Source: an uncultured Pseudomonadota bacterium
GTDB lineage: Bacteria; Myxococcota_A; UBA796; UBA9615
Assembly (NCBI GenBank): GCA_937891735.1
Contig: CALAGR010000138.1
Span: 1-64,000, forward strand
Length of the DNA stretch: 64,000 nucleotides
Reading direction: 5' to 3'
The first letter of the stretch is position 1; each line of letters begins with the position of its first letter. This document shows, piece by piece, positions 52,564 through 62,043 of this stretch. The position numbers and the translations under genes were made by a program. The notes under the pieces are model-generated. The model was given only the letters and a program-made list of their open reading frames with translations, ran no database searches and was not told the DNA's origin.

Positions 52564-54018
52564 CTACAGCGCGATCCGCATCCGCCTGACCGCCTCGACC
52601 AGCTCCTCCTCGTTCAGGGCGGCGTAACCCAGGCGCAGGTGCCGCGGGTCCTGACCCCGGAAGTGCAGCTCGCTGCCGATGCGGAAGACCACCCCGCGCT
52701 CCTCACATCGACGGTGCCACGCTGCGATGTCGATCGTGTCGTCGAGCACGCGCACCCAGAAGGCCAGCCCGCCGGGGGGCGGACTTGGCAGCAGCACGTC
52801 CCCCAGCTGGTCCGTCAGCGTCTCGGCGAGGGCCTGACGCCGTCCGCGGTACACCCGCCGGACCCGGCTGATGTGCCGGAGCACCGTGCCGTCGGCCAGC
52901 AGCTCCGCCATCGCCGCTTCGCTGATCTGGTCGCCCTGCCGGTCCACGACTCGCCGCACCCGCGCGATCGCCTCGATCACCGGCTGCGACGCGACCACGT
53001 AGCCCAGGCGCAGCCCCGGCGCGAGCACCTTGCTCATCGTTCCGACGTACACCACCACCCCCGCGCGGTCCGCCGCCGCCAGGGGCCGCACGGGCTGCCC
53101 CTCGAAGTGGAACTCGTTGTCGTAGTCGTCCTCGATCACCGCGAACCGGTGCTCCGTCGCCAGCCTCAGCAGGTGGGCCCGTCGGCCCGGTCCCAGCGCG
53201 GTCATGGTCGGATACTGGTGATGCGGCGTGACGTAGATCGCCCGGGGCGCACCGTGCTGTTCGATCCACCGCTCGACCGCCGCCACGCTCAGGCCGCCTT
53301 CGTCCACGGGCATGGGGACCACCGTCGCCCCTGTCGATCCGAGCGCCGCCCACGCCGGCGGGAACCCCATTTCCTCGACCAGCACCGTGTCGCCTCGCCG
53401 CACCAGCGCCTGCGCCGTGAGGAACAAGGCGTGCTGGGCCCCGCGGGTGACCACGATGCCCTCCTCGTCGGCGGCCAGTCCGCGCCGCGCCGCGAGCATC
53501 GCCGTGAGCTCCCGCCGCAACCTCTGCAGCCCGCGCGGATCGCCGTACGCCAGCACCTCCCGGGCCCGCCGAGGCGACGCCAGCACCCGCCGCCACGCCC
53601 GCCCCAGCAGATCGCCGGGCACGAGCCGCAGGTCCGGCTTGCCCGCCTCCAGCTCCAGCGCTCCTGCCGGCACGTCGCCGTAGCTGCCCACGAACGGAGG
53701 CAGGTCCACCGAAAAGCCCGCCTCGCCGGCCACTCGCGTCACCGCGGCTGTCGCGGGAAGCGGGGGCAGATCCGCCGTGACGAACGTGCCGCTGGAGGGC
53801 CGGGTGGCGATCCACCCCTGCGCCTCCAGCTCCTGCCACGCCGCGAGCACGGTGTTTCGATGCACGCCCAGGCTCTTCGCCACCGCGCGCGTGCCCGGAA
53901 GGCGGTCGCCCCGACGCAGCACGCCGGTCCTGACGTCCTCCTGGACGGCGCCCGCGATGTGCAGATAGACGGCGCCCTCAGTGGGCCGCTCCAGGTGGAT
54001 CCTCGGTGTCCAGGCCAT
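52564..54018 (-). CDS. MocR/PdxR-type regulator (GntR HTH fused to aminotransferase domain)
   Basis: A 484-residue fusion. N-terminal GntR winged helix (about 10-75, RLPGTRAVAKSLGVHRNTVLAAW) and a fold-type I aminotransferase domain with the PLP Lys in GTMSKVLAPGLRLGYV. MocR proteins sense PLP or amino compounds and usually control a divergent gene; here that is a GNAT acetyltransferase 69 bp away. Whether it governs vitamin B6 genes elsewhere cannot be judged. Confidence 0.92.
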   Translation of the reverse strand: MAWTPRIHLERPTEGAVYLHIAGAVQEDVRTGVLRRGDRLPGTRAVAKSLGVHRNTVLAAWQELEAQGWIATRPSSGTFVTADLPPLPATAAVTRVAGEAGFSVDLPPFVGSYGDVPAGALELEAGKPDLRLVPGDLLGRAWRRVLASPRRAREVLAYGDPRGLQRLRRELTAMLAARRGLAADEEGIVVTRGAQHALFLTAQALVRRGDTVLVEEMGFPPAWAALGSTGATVVPMPVDEGGLSVAAVERWIEQHGAPRAIYVTPHHQYPTMTALGPGRRAHLLRLATEHRFAVIEDDYDNEFHFEGQPVRPLAAADRAGVVVYVGTMSKVLAPGLRLGYVVASQPVIEAIARVRRVVDRQGDQISEAAMAELLADGTVLRHISRVRRVYRGRRQALAETLTDQLGDVLLPSPPPGGLAFWVRVLDDTIDIAAWHRRCEERGVVFRIGSELHFRGQDPRHLRLGYAALNEEELVEAVRRMRIAL

Positions 54019-54038
54019 GAATCCGGACTAGCACAGTT

Positions 54039-54080
54039 TGGTGAGCTGGATCTTCTTGACGATCCGGATCCGTTTCACCA
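54039..54080. promoter_or_regulatory. Candidate MocR operator
   Basis: The 69-bp divergent gap carries TGGTGA (54039-54044) and its complement TCACCA (54075-54080), with nested GGATC/GATCC dyads between them. A TTGACG (-35-like) at 54056-54061 faces the GNAT gene but has no good -10. Binding is inferred from MocR precedent only. Confidence 0.35.
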
Positions 54081-54087
54081 TGCGTCC

Positions 54088-54594
54088 ATGATCACCATCT
54101 CCACCCACTCTCCCGCGACCGCTCACCCCCTCCTTCGGCCCCACCTGCAGGCGCTCGCGCAGGAGGTCGAGGCCCTCGTCAGCGATGTGTACTGGAACCG
54201 GACCCACGAGCCGGGCCGCATGGCCGCCGCCCACCTCGGCTCCAGCGCCTGGGTCCTCGCCCACGAGCGCGACCGCATCGTCGGCACCGCCCGAGCGATC
54301 AGCGACGGAGCCAAGTGTGCGTGGGTCTACGACGTCGTCGTGGCGGAGCATCTGCGCGGCGAGGGCGTCGGCACCCGGCTCATGAGCGCCCTGCTGGCCC
54401 ACGACACAATGACGGGCGTGCGCTGGGTGCACCTGTCCACGCGCGACGCCGATCCCTTCTACGCGCGCCTGGGCTTCGGCCTCAGCGAGGAGGTGTGCCG
54501 GGTCCCCTGGCGCCGCGTCGCCATGAGCCTGGACCGGGGCCGGGTACCCTTTGCGGCGTGGGACGATCCTGGCCGCTCGCCGCTTGCCTCCTGA
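54088..54594 (+). CDS. GNAT-family N-acetyltransferase
   Basis: A 168-residue GNAT. The acetyl-CoA loop is RGEGVGTRLM near residue 95, preceded by VYDVVVAEHLRG, and followed by the FYARLGF strand, all typical. The substrate is unknown. No ribosome site precedes the ATG, so it could be leaderless. It is divergent from MocR and overlaps the next gene by 37 bp. Confidence 0.85.
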   Translation: MITISTHSPATAHPLLRPHLQALAQEVEALVSDVYWNRTHEPGRMAAAHLGSSAWVLAHERDRIVGTARAISDGAKCAWVYDVVVAEHLRGEGVGTRLMSALLAHDTMTGVRWVHLSTRDADPFYARLGFGLSEEVCRVPWRRVAMSLDRGRVPFAAWDDPGRSPLAS

Positions 54595-56645
54595 GCCTGC
54601 TGGTCTCGCCGGTCCTGGCCAACGAGACGGTCGGCCTGCTCAACCAGCCGAGCCTGCCACCGGTGGAGCGCCAGGCCCTCGTCTCCGACCTGTGCGATGC
54701 CGAGGCCGCCCCGGTGGCGCTGATCGAGGAACTCGCCCTGGATCCCTCCTCCCTCCGCGAAGCGCGCATCAGCGCCGCCCGGATCGCCGCCTGCCATGAC
54801 GATCCCGCGCTCGTGCCGGTGCTCTGGCAGGCGTTCCTGGAGAGCAAGCTCGACGTCGCCATCCACGATCCCGACATCTTCGAGCGGCACCTGCGCACGC
54901 TCCAGCGCCTTCCCCGAGAGCAGGTCGACGCGGCCCTCCTCGCCGCCGATCCGGACCCCATCGTCGACCTCGCCTGGAACCACCTGCTCGGCACCTGGCT
55001 GTCGCCCATCGCGGAGCAGGCGGGCGAGGCCGAGGCCGTACTGGCACGCCAGGATCCCCAGGCCCGGGCCCGCGCCGCGGACGTCGTGCGCGCGTGGATC
55101 GTCGAGCTCCTGCAGGACCCCGATGGCCTCGTGCGCCTGCAGACGGACAGCGGCGATGCGGCCTTCGATCTGCTCGACCGCGTGGCCGCCGTGCTGGTCG
55201 CCGAGCTGATCCGGGCCGGCTCGGACGCCGAGGTGCGCATGGCCCTGGAGCTGATCCGGCAGCGCGTGCCCAACGGTCCGCGGATCCGGGATGCCATCCA
55301 GGCCCGCCTCCAGGTCACCACCGATCCCGCGCTCCCCGCGCTCGCCGCCGACCTGCCGGAGCTGCCGGCGTTCCGCCTGCGCCGGGGCGCGATGCTGTAC
55401 CCCGTGCAGGCGCCGATCCGGGTGCCGCCGCCGGGTCGGTCCTTCGCGGTGGACGCGCGCGCCGAGGCCAGCCCCGAGGCGACGGTCCGGCTGCCCTTGT
55501 TTGCCCTGCTCGGGGCCATGGCCGTCCTGTCCCTCGGGCTGTGGCTGCTGCTGCTGCGCCTGCTGCCTTCCCGTCGGAGCCTGCTGTTTCGCCTGGGCGC
55601 CCTCGCGCTGGCGCCGCTGGGTCTGCTGGTGTTGGAGGGCCTGCTCGCGCTGCTCGGATACCACCCGCTGATCGCCCAGCGCCCCAGCTTCGATCCGACC
55701 CGGGCGCCCCGCCTCATCAGCGAGCAGGTCGACCTCGACGACGGCGATCCGGCGGTGCGCATCACGGACCCGGAGGCCCGCTACGCGCTCTTCTCCTCCC
55801 GCGCCCGGCGCCCGCGCGTGGTGACGTTCGGGGGCTCGTCGGCGCACGGAACCCACTACCTCGCCGAGGAGACGTTCTCGTCCCTGCTGCAGGAGCGGAT
55901 CCCCGGGGTGGAGGTCATCAACGCGGGGCTTGGCGGCGTGCTGTCCGACCAGGTCGCCTTCCTCGCCTTCGAGGCGCTGGACCGCTGGGACCCGGACCTG
56001 CTGATCCTGTACCTGGGCAACAACGACCTGGAGCACCTGCATCGGCAGGTCGCCTTCCGGGCGTTCGATGCGGACAACCTGTACGCCCGCTACATCGTCG
56101 ATCGCCTGCGCGTCGCGCGCCTGCTGCGCGCTGCCCTCCCCCGGCCCGCGCTGGACCGAGCCGCCGACGCAGGCGAGGACGCAGCGATGTTGTCCCCCAT
56201 GGACGACGACCCCGCCGGGCGTCCGGCCGTGGCGCGGCTCGCCCGGTGGAGTGCCACGTGGAACGTCGTGCGCGTCGCCTCCCGGGCCAGGGCCCAGGGG
56301 GTGCAGGTGCTGTTGGTGGTGCAGGGGCAGAACGGCGAGGCCTGTCCGCTGCTGCCCGAGCAGATCACGCCGGACTGCTTCCCCCAGGAGCTGCGCAGGA
56401 TCGCCGTGGACGCGGCGGCCGTCACCGACTCGGTCGTGGTGGATGGGGCCGGCGCCCTGCGCGCCCACGCGGCCGGGGACTGGGGTGATGCGCCCACCGG
56501 CGCCGAGGGGATCGCCGGCTACCCCTACTACTGGGACACCGTGCACCCCACGCGGCTGGGCCACGCCGTGTTGGCCGCGGCCATCGCCCCCGAAGTGGCG
56601 CGCCTCCTGGGCCTGAGCCCTGGGAGCCCCGAGCCGTCGCCCTGA
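54558..56645 (+). CDS. Membrane-anchored SGNH/GDSL hydrolase with helical periplasmic domain
   Basis: A 695-residue protein. Signal peptide (GTG start, cleavage near LAN), an HEAT-like helical region (about 25-300), two hydrophobic segments (about 315-340, 345-375), then an SGNH hydrolase: block I FGGSSAHG (Ser), Gly in GLGGVLSDQ, Asn in YLGNND, and DTVHP with Asp and His. Known SGNH enzymes are esterases or O-acetyltransferases acting on polysaccharides. The N-terminal fusion is unusual. It overlaps the GNAT gene. Confidence 0.8.
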   Translation: MGRSWPLAACLLSLLVSPVLANETVGLLNQPSLPPVERQALVSDLCDAEAAPVALIEELALDPSSLREARISAARIAACHDDPALVPVLWQAFLESKLDVAIHDPDIFERHLRTLQRLPREQVDAALLAADPDPIVDLAWNHLLGTWLSPIAEQAGEAEAVLARQDPQARARAADVVRAWIVELLQDPDGLVRLQTDSGDAAFDLLDRVAAVLVAELIRAGSDAEVRMALELIRQRVPNGPRIRDAIQARLQVTTDPALPALAADLPELPAFRLRRGAMLYPVQAPIRVPPPGRSFAVDARAEASPEATVRLPLFALLGAMAVLSLGLWLLLLRLLPSRRSLLFRLGALALAPLGLLVLEGLLALLGYHPLIAQRPSFDPTRAPRLISEQVDLDDGDPAVRITDPEARYALFSSRARRPRVVTFGGSSAHGTHYLAEETFSSLLQERIPGVEVINAGLGGVLSDQVAFLAFEALDRWDPDLLILYLGNNDLEHLHRQVAFRAFDADNLYARYIVDRLRVARLLRAALPRPALDRAADAGEDAAMLSPMDDDPAGRPAVARLARWSATWNVVRVASRARAQGVQVLLVVQGQNGEACPLLPEQITPDCFPQELRRIAVDAAAVTDSVVVDGAGALRAHAAGDWGDAPTGAEGIAGYPYYWDTVHPTRLGHAVLAAAIAPEVARLLGLSPGSPEPSP

Positions 56646-58067
56646 CTAGCCGCGCCGGGTGGCGTGTCCGGCGAGCACGTCGGTGATGCAGCAGGTCAGC
56701 TTCTTGGCGTAGGGCACGTGCAGGAACTCGTTGGGTCCGTGCGCGTTGCTGTTCGGCCCGAGCACGCCCGTCACCACGAACTGCGCGTCGGGGAACTTCG
56801 CGTTGAGCATGCCCATGAAGGGGATGGAGCCGCCCTCGCCCATGTGCAGGCAGGGCTTGCCGTAGTAGGTGATCGAGGCCTCGTCCAGCGTCTGCTCCAG
56901 CCACGGGGCCAGGGGCGGGGCGTTCCACCCGCCCGCCACATCGCTAAAGTCGCCGATGACCTGTGCGTTGTAGGGGATGTCGTCCCGGAACAGCGCGGTC
57001 AGCACCTCGCCCGCGGCCTCGCCGCTCACGGTGGGCGGCAGGCGCAGCGACAGCTTCAGCTTCGTGTGGGGCCGCAGCACGCTGCCGGCGTCGCTCGTGG
57101 AGGGCACGCCGTCGATGCCGGTGATGGACAGCGCAGGGCGCCAGGTGCGGTTGAGCACGCACTCCGTCGGATCCTCGCTGGTGGGCTGCATTTCCCCGGC
57201 CCAGGGGAAGCGCTGGTGCACCGCTGCGCCCAGGGTCTCGCCCGCGCGCGCCGCCTGGCGCCGCCGGTCTTCGGGGATCTCGGCCCACAGGGCCTCGGGC
57301 AGGATCCGTCCCGTGTCCGGATCCTCCAGCCGGGACAGGAGGTTTCGCGCGATCCGGAAGCTGCTCGCCACCACGCCGGATGCGTCGCCGCTGTGCACGC
57401 CCTGGGTGAGCACGTTCACGTCCAGCGTGCCGCCGAGGATCCCGCGCAGCGAGGTCGTCGACCACATCTGCTCGAAGTTGCCGGCGCCGCTGTCCAGACA
57501 CACCACCAGATCCGGGGTGCCGATAACGTCCTTGAAGTGGTCCACGTACGCCGGCAGATCCGGCGAGCCGGACTCCTCGCAGAACTCGATCATCACCACG
57601 ATCCGCGAACGGGCCACGCCCTGCTCCGCGAGGGCGAGCAGCGAGCACACCGAAGCGAACAGGGCGTACCCGTCGTCGGCGCCGCCACGGCCGTACAGCT
57701 TGCCGTCCTCGTACTTGGGCTTCCAGGGGCCCAGATCCTCGCGCCAGCCGGTCATCTCGGGCTGCTTGTCGAGGTGTCCGTACATCAACACCGTGCCCTC
57801 GACCCCGCCCACGGCCGGCACGTCGAGCAGGATCAAGGGCGTGCGCCCCGGCAGTCGCCCCACCTCCACCTGCATTCCGGCGACCGGGTGGGCCCGCAGC
57901 CACGCCAGGGCCAGCTGCAGCGCAGCCTCCATGTGGCCGTTCGCCTCCCAGTTCGCGTCGTACGCGGGGGACTTGTTGGGGATGCGGATGTAGTCGGTGA
58001 TCGTCGGGACGATGTGCTCGTCCCAGAAGGCTCCGACGAAGGCGGCGGTGGCTGTGGGATCGGTCAT
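56646..58067 (-). CDS. M20-family metallopeptidase (dipeptidase)
   Basis: A 473-residue M20/M28-clan dipeptidase. Zinc ligands and catalytic residues are visible: His and Asp in MYGHLDKQPE, Asp in GRGGADDG, Glu-Glu in EFCEESGSPD, Asp in CLDSGAGN and the late His in HGPNEFLHVP. The dimerisation lid is in the middle (about 200-330). Related proteins cleave dipeptides or carnosine-like substrates. It faces the TPR gene divergently with 58 bp between. Confidence 0.92.
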   Translation of the reverse strand: MTDPTATAAFVGAFWDEHIVPTITDYIRIPNKSPAYDANWEANGHMEAALQLALAWLRAHPVAGMQVEVGRLPGRTPLILLDVPAVGGVEGTVLMYGHLDKQPEMTGWREDLGPWKPKYEDGKLYGRGGADDGYALFASVCSLLALAEQGVARSRIVVMIEFCEESGSPDLPAYVDHFKDVIGTPDLVVCLDSGAGNFEQMWSTTSLRGILGGTLDVNVLTQGVHSGDASGVVASSFRIARNLLSRLEDPDTGRILPEALWAEIPEDRRRQAARAGETLGAAVHQRFPWAGEMQPTSEDPTECVLNRTWRPALSITGIDGVPSTSDAGSVLRPHTKLKLSLRLPPTVSGEAAGEVLTALFRDDIPYNAQVIGDFSDVAGGWNAPPLAPWLEQTLDEASITYYGKPCLHMGEGGSIPFMGMLNAKFPDAQFVVTGVLGPNSNAHGPNEFLHVPYAKKLTCCITDVLAGHATRRG

Positions 58068-58125
58068 GACCGCGGAGTGTATAGGCCGAGCGCGATGGTA
58101 GTCTCGCCGCCTCCGGGGAGGCGAC

Positions 58126-60219
58126 ATGACGAACGAAGACGAACAGACCCTGCTCGAGAAGCTGGTCGCCGCAAGCGGCGATCCGGAGAACATCCCGTCC
58201 GCCGTGATGCAGGCCTACCGGGCCGGTCGCATGGACGCCGCGCGCAGTCTCCTGCTCAAGCACAGCAAGAACGAGCGAAACGGCGTGCGCAAGGCGTTTC
58301 AGGAGCAGGTCCTGCGCGAGCTGCGCTACTGGGTCAAGCCGGCGAAGGCGCCCACGATGTACACGCTCAACGGTGTGGGCTCGATGCTGTACGGCAGCTA
58401 TCAGAAGGGCGAAGACGGCCTGCACATCGCCACGCTGTGGTTCACGATCCTGTTCGTCCCGTTCTTCCCGATCAGCGCCTACCTGTGCGCGAAGGCGGAA
58501 GAGGGCGGGTACTACTTCTTCGGCAAGGCGCCGCTTCCCCCCGTCGCTCGCTTCATGCGCGGCCTCGTGGGCGCAGGCGTCCTGGGCTCGATCCTGGTCG
58601 CGCTGTTCGGCTCGTTCATGGCGACCACCCGGACCGACGTCATCGCCTACAACGGCTTCGACGTGGACATCGAGGTGGCCGTCGGGGAGGACACCGCGAC
58701 CCTGCCGCCGCACAGCGATCACACGTTCCGGCGCGTGCCCGCCGAGGCGTTGATGGTCAGCGCGAGCGCGAACGGCAAGGAGATCGAGGCGCTGGAGGCC
58801 GACCTGAACGGGACCAGCGGCGACACCGTGCTCTACAACGTGGGCAGCCGGGGCGTGCACGAGAAGCTCTGGGTGCGGTACGGCGCTGGCGATCCGCCGG
58901 ACGGCGACCTGATCAGCGGTGGACCCATCATCGTGCTCGACGAGATCGACTACCCCTTCACCGAAGCGCCCGAAGAGAAGCAGGTCGTCGAAGGGGGCAC
59001 GATCGACAACACGGTGCTCGAGTCCCTCGATGAGGAGATCCCGGTCGTCAGCCTGCTGATGCTGCTCATCGAAGAGGACCGCCGCGACGATGGTCTGGCG
59101 ATGATGGCCTCGGAGCTCAAGGTGAATCCGGACGCGGCCTTGTACGCTGGCTGGGTCACGGACATGGCCCTGGGCGGCGACGCGCAGGCCGGCAAGGAGT
59201 GGCTCCGGCCGATCCTCGACACGCAGCCCGACTCCCTGGATCTGCACCGCGCCTGGCAGGAGCTGCACACCCCCGCCGAGCAGGAGGCCCTGCAGAGCGA
59301 GTACCGCGCGCGCATGGAGGCCGCGCCCGGGTCCGCGGACGCGATCTACCTGTTCGCCCGCCTGCTCGACGCCCGCAAGCCCGACACGCTGGCGCTCCTG
59401 GAGAAGGCCGTCGCGTTGGACGCCCAGCACGCCCGCGCGTGGGGGGCGCTCGGCTGGAACCGCGCCATCGCTGGCGACTACCCCGGCGCGCTGGCCGCGT
59501 ACCACACCCAGGTCGAGCTGAGCCCCGACGAGTTCACGGGGATCCAGGGGGAGCTCGTGCGCTTGACCGGTCTGAACGGCGCCTCCCTGGACGAGCAGCT
59601 GGCGGTCGCCGACCAGGGCATGGACGAAGGTGAGCCCTCCTGGCTCGGCACGCACATGCGGATCGCCGCGCGCCCCTCCAAGGCCGACCAGCTCATCGAG
59701 GACTGGGTCGCCGGGGACGAGGTGGACGTGTACGTGCTGGCCGACATGATGATCACCGCGGGTCGCCTGGACACGGCCCGGGAGTACATCGCCGGCTCCG
59801 AGGATCGGCTCTCCGTCGACAACCTCGCCCTCCAGGTGCCGCTGCGGCTGGCGGTCAGCGATGGCGCCACAGACGCGGACCGGGCGTTGGTCTCGGCGAT
59901 CCTCTCGGGCGACGAGCTGCCGTCGATGAGCGAGGAATTTCAGCTCCTGGCGCTGTCCTTCGCGCGCAAGAACGGCCTCGATGCGGCCGGGGCCATCGAA
60001 GCGCAGCTCCAGTCGAGCGACCTCGTGACCGTCATCCCGTCGCTGGCAGGGGGCGTGGACGTGCAGGCCACCGACGACGCCCTCGGGGCGCTCGGGTTGC
60101 GCCAGCATGCGGCGGCCGCTGGGGCCATCGCCTACTCCTCGACGGGAGCGGCGCGTGACCGGTGGCGGGCCCAGGCGCGCAAGCTGGGCACCGCGGACGA
60201 GCTGCCGTCCTGGAGGTAG
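58126..60219 (+). CDS. Membrane protein with TPR-like C-terminal domain
   Basis: A 697-residue protein I do not recognise as a whole. A soluble helical N-terminus (1-95), two membrane segments (about 102-122 and 148-172), a small beta region (about 175-260), and a long TPR-like helical part (about 300-690) with repeats such as DAQHARAWGALGWNRAIAGDYPGALAAYH. GGGGAGG precedes the ATG. It ends one base before the convergent AgmX-like gene. Confidence 0.78.
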   Translation: MTNEDEQTLLEKLVAASGDPENIPSAVMQAYRAGRMDAARSLLLKHSKNERNGVRKAFQEQVLRELRYWVKPAKAPTMYTLNGVGSMLYGSYQKGEDGLHIATLWFTILFVPFFPISAYLCAKAEEGGYYFFGKAPLPPVARFMRGLVGAGVLGSILVALFGSFMATTRTDVIAYNGFDVDIEVAVGEDTATLPPHSDHTFRRVPAEALMVSASANGKEIEALEADLNGTSGDTVLYNVGSRGVHEKLWVRYGAGDPPDGDLISGGPIIVLDEIDYPFTEAPEEKQVVEGGTIDNTVLESLDEEIPVVSLLMLLIEEDRRDDGLAMMASELKVNPDAALYAGWVTDMALGGDAQAGKEWLRPILDTQPDSLDLHRAWQELHTPAEQEALQSEYRARMEAAPGSADAIYLFARLLDARKPDTLALLEKAVALDAQHARAWGALGWNRAIAGDYPGALAAYHTQVELSPDEFTGIQGELVRLTGLNGASLDEQLAVADQGMDEGEPSWLGTHMRIAARPSKADQLIEDWVAGDEVDVYVLADMMITAGRLDTAREYIAGSEDRLSVDNLALQVPLRLAVSDGATDADRALVSAILSGDELPSMSEEFQLLALSFARKNGLDAAGAIEAQLQSSDLVTVIPSLAGGVDVQATDDALGALGLRQHAAAAGAIAYSSTGAARDRWRAQARKLGTADELPSWR

Positions 60220-60220
60220 C

Positions 60221-60595
60221 TCAGCCCCGGGTGGAGGCGCCGCTCCGGCGCAGCACGAGGGGGTACTCCACGTCGGCGACGGAGCCGGCGGGCTCGACGT
60301 TCCAGTTCAGCGTCAGGAGGCCGTCCAGGGCCGAGTCCTGCTCGAGCGCGCGCTCGTAGCACGCCCTGACCCGCGGCATCTGGCGCCGGATCGCGGTGAG
60401 CACCGCGTCGGGCTTGAGCTCGCGACGGGGCACGCGGGCCTCCTTGCTGCGGGACGGGCTGGCCATCGAGGTAGCCTTGGGGGGCGCTGCGGGCGGCTTC
60501 GGCAGGGGTCTGGGCGGGGCCGCCTGACCAGGGCAGCACCCCGCGGCGAGCAGGGTGACGGCGAGGGGGAAGGCGAAGACAATGCGGTTGCTCAT
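60221..60595 (-). CDS. AgmX/PglI C-terminal-type lipoprotein
   Basis: A 124-residue lipoprotein (Cys20 in AAGCCPGQ) with a Pro/Ala-rich linker and the AgmX/PglI C-terminal domain: RRQMPRVRACYERALEQDSALDGLLTLNW-type sequence with its conserved Cys (about residue 79). The domain is a TonB-C-like fold characteristic of Myxococcota gliding and envelope proteins. A single lipoprotein form is common. It is divergent from the following lipoprotein gene. Confidence 0.82.
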   Translation of the reverse strand: MSNRIVFAFPLAVTLLAAGCCPGQAAPPRPLPKPPAAPPKATSMASPSRSKEARVPRRELKPDAVLTAIRRQMPRVRACYERALEQDSALDGLLTLNWNVEPAGSVADVEYPLVLRRSGASTRG

Positions 60596-60719
60596 GACGA
60601 TCTCCAGGGCGGTTGCCTCCTCTCATCGCAAGCCGCGTGCCAGCCACCTCCCATGGGGGCGAGCATGCCGTCAGGCACTGGCTGATCGGCACACGTTCGT
60701 GCGGGCCGGGGCCGGCTTC

Positions 60720-61169
60720 GTGTGGTTGCTCGGACGTTCACGGACGTCCGCGCTGTGTCTGCTGGTGGTGTTGCTGGGGTGCCGGTCCGAGCCGGCGGCC
60801 GACGACGACGCCCGGAGTGCGCCCAAGGCCGTGATCGGCGCGGCGGCCACGGGTTCGGTGATCGACCCCGCCGCCGTGTTCCCCGGGTCCTGGGCCTGCC
60901 CGGACTCGTCTGCGGTGTGGCAGCTCGGTGCGGCGGGCGGGGCGATGTCCGTGGCTGGCGTGGATGTGCGGGACGGCGAGGCCTTCGAGGTCGGCGAGGT
61001 GACCTGGGACGGAGGCTCCGTGCTGCGCTTCAGCGCCCGGATGCCGTCCACGGACTGGACAGTGGTGTCCACGCTGCGGGTGCTGGACAGGAACACGCTG
61101 AAGGCCGAGCGGGACGGGGCCGCGCCCTGGTCCTGCGTGCTGAGCCGGACCGCCGACCCCGCGCAGTGA
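60720..61169 (+). CDS. Small lipoprotein of unknown function
   Basis: A 149-residue protein with GTG start and lipobox Cys21 (VVLLGCRSE) followed by an Asp tripeptide linker (AADDDARS). The rest is beta-rich with two Cys (near 60 and 140) that may pair. The open frame extends upstream but the signal peptide begins at the GTG. Nothing in the family space is recognised. Confidence 0.65.
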   Translation: MWLLGRSRTSALCLLVVLLGCRSEPAADDDARSAPKAVIGAAATGSVIDPAAVFPGSWACPDSSAVWQLGAAGGAMSVAGVDVRDGEAFEVGEVTWDGGSVLRFSARMPSTDWTVVSTLRVLDRNTLKAERDGAAPWSCVLSRTADPAQ

Positions 61170-61305
61170 AGGGGTGGCGGCGCGCGTAGGCGCCCCTCAA
61201 CGGCGAAAGTGCCCCCCAACGCGCGCAGCGTTGAGAGCTCCCCCCGGTTCCGTGGCATCTTGCCGGCCGCGCTCGGCGGCGTCGCCATCCCCCAGGCCGG
61301 CGGAC

Positions 61306-62043
61306 TCAGCCCCGCGTTCCCCGGCCGACCTCCACCCACAGCCGCAGCATCTCCAGCACCGTCTTTACGATGACGTCGGGCCGGCCGCCCTTGGCCTGCC
61401 CCCCCTGCCGCGGCCGGTACACCGACGGCACCTCCACCACGCGCCCTCCGCGCTCCCGGGTGCGCACCAGGATCTCCTCCAGGAAGAACACCCCCCGCGA
61501 CTTCGGCTCCAGCCGGTCGAAGATCTCGCGCCGCCACAGGTGCACCCAGTTCACGTCCTGGAACTGGTGATCGAACAGCCGGTTGCACATCTGCAGGAAC
61601 ACGAACGAGCTCAGCCGCCGGTACAGCGTGTAGTCGTGGCGGCTCAGGCGGTGCCCGATGACGATGTCCGCGCCGTCCTCGGCCGCGTTGACGTACATCG
61701 GGATCTCGCCGTGGTCGAACTGCCCGTCGGCCGGCACGTAGATCACGTAGCGGCCCCGTCCCGCCTGGATCCCCGTCCAGATCGCCTGACCGGAGCCCTG
61801 GTTCGTCCGGTGCCGGAGCAGGCCGACCCGCGGCTCCCGCTCCCGCTGGTAGCGCGTCGCGATCTCCGCCGAGGCATCCCGGGATCCGTCGTCCACGACC
61901 AGCACCTCCCAGGTGAACGACGCTTCATCCAGCACGCCGCACAGCTCGTCCAGGGTCGGCTCCAGCGTCTCCTCCTCGTTGAAGCACGGCACGATCACCG
62001 TGACCAGGGGCGCGTCCTCGGCCGATGCCGCGGGGTGCGTCAC
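61306..62043 (-). CDS. Family 2 glycosyltransferase (DPM-synthase-like)
   Basis: A 245-residue GT-A enzyme with no membrane helix. N-terminal VTVIVPCFNEEETL, nucleotide-binding VVDDGSRD, DxD-like PADGQFD, and GHRLSR are typical GT2. It likely moves a sugar from a nucleotide to a lipid or protein acceptor. GTG start overlaps the carbamoyltransferase stop by 4 bp, so both belong to one pathway. Confidence 0.87.
   Translation of the reverse strand: MTHPAASAEDAPLVTVIVPCFNEEETLEPTLDELCGVLDEASFTWEVLVVDDGSRDASAEIATRYQREREPRVGLLRHRTNQGSGQAIWTGIQAGRGRYVIYVPADGQFDHGEIPMYVNAAEDGADIVIGHRLSRHDYTLYRRLSSFVFLQMCNRLFDHQFQDVNWVHLWRREIFDRLEPKSRGVFFLEEILVRTRERGGRVVEVPSVYRPRQGGQAKGGRPDVIVKTVLEMLRLWVEVGRGTRG

Noticed and set aside
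54080-54087. ATG at 54080 as GNAT start
   Set aside because: It is out of frame with the acetyltransferase; the in-frame ATG is 54088.
61217-61233. CAACGC/GCGTTG hairpin between the convergent genes as a terminator
   Set aside because: Short stem with no T-tract on either strand.
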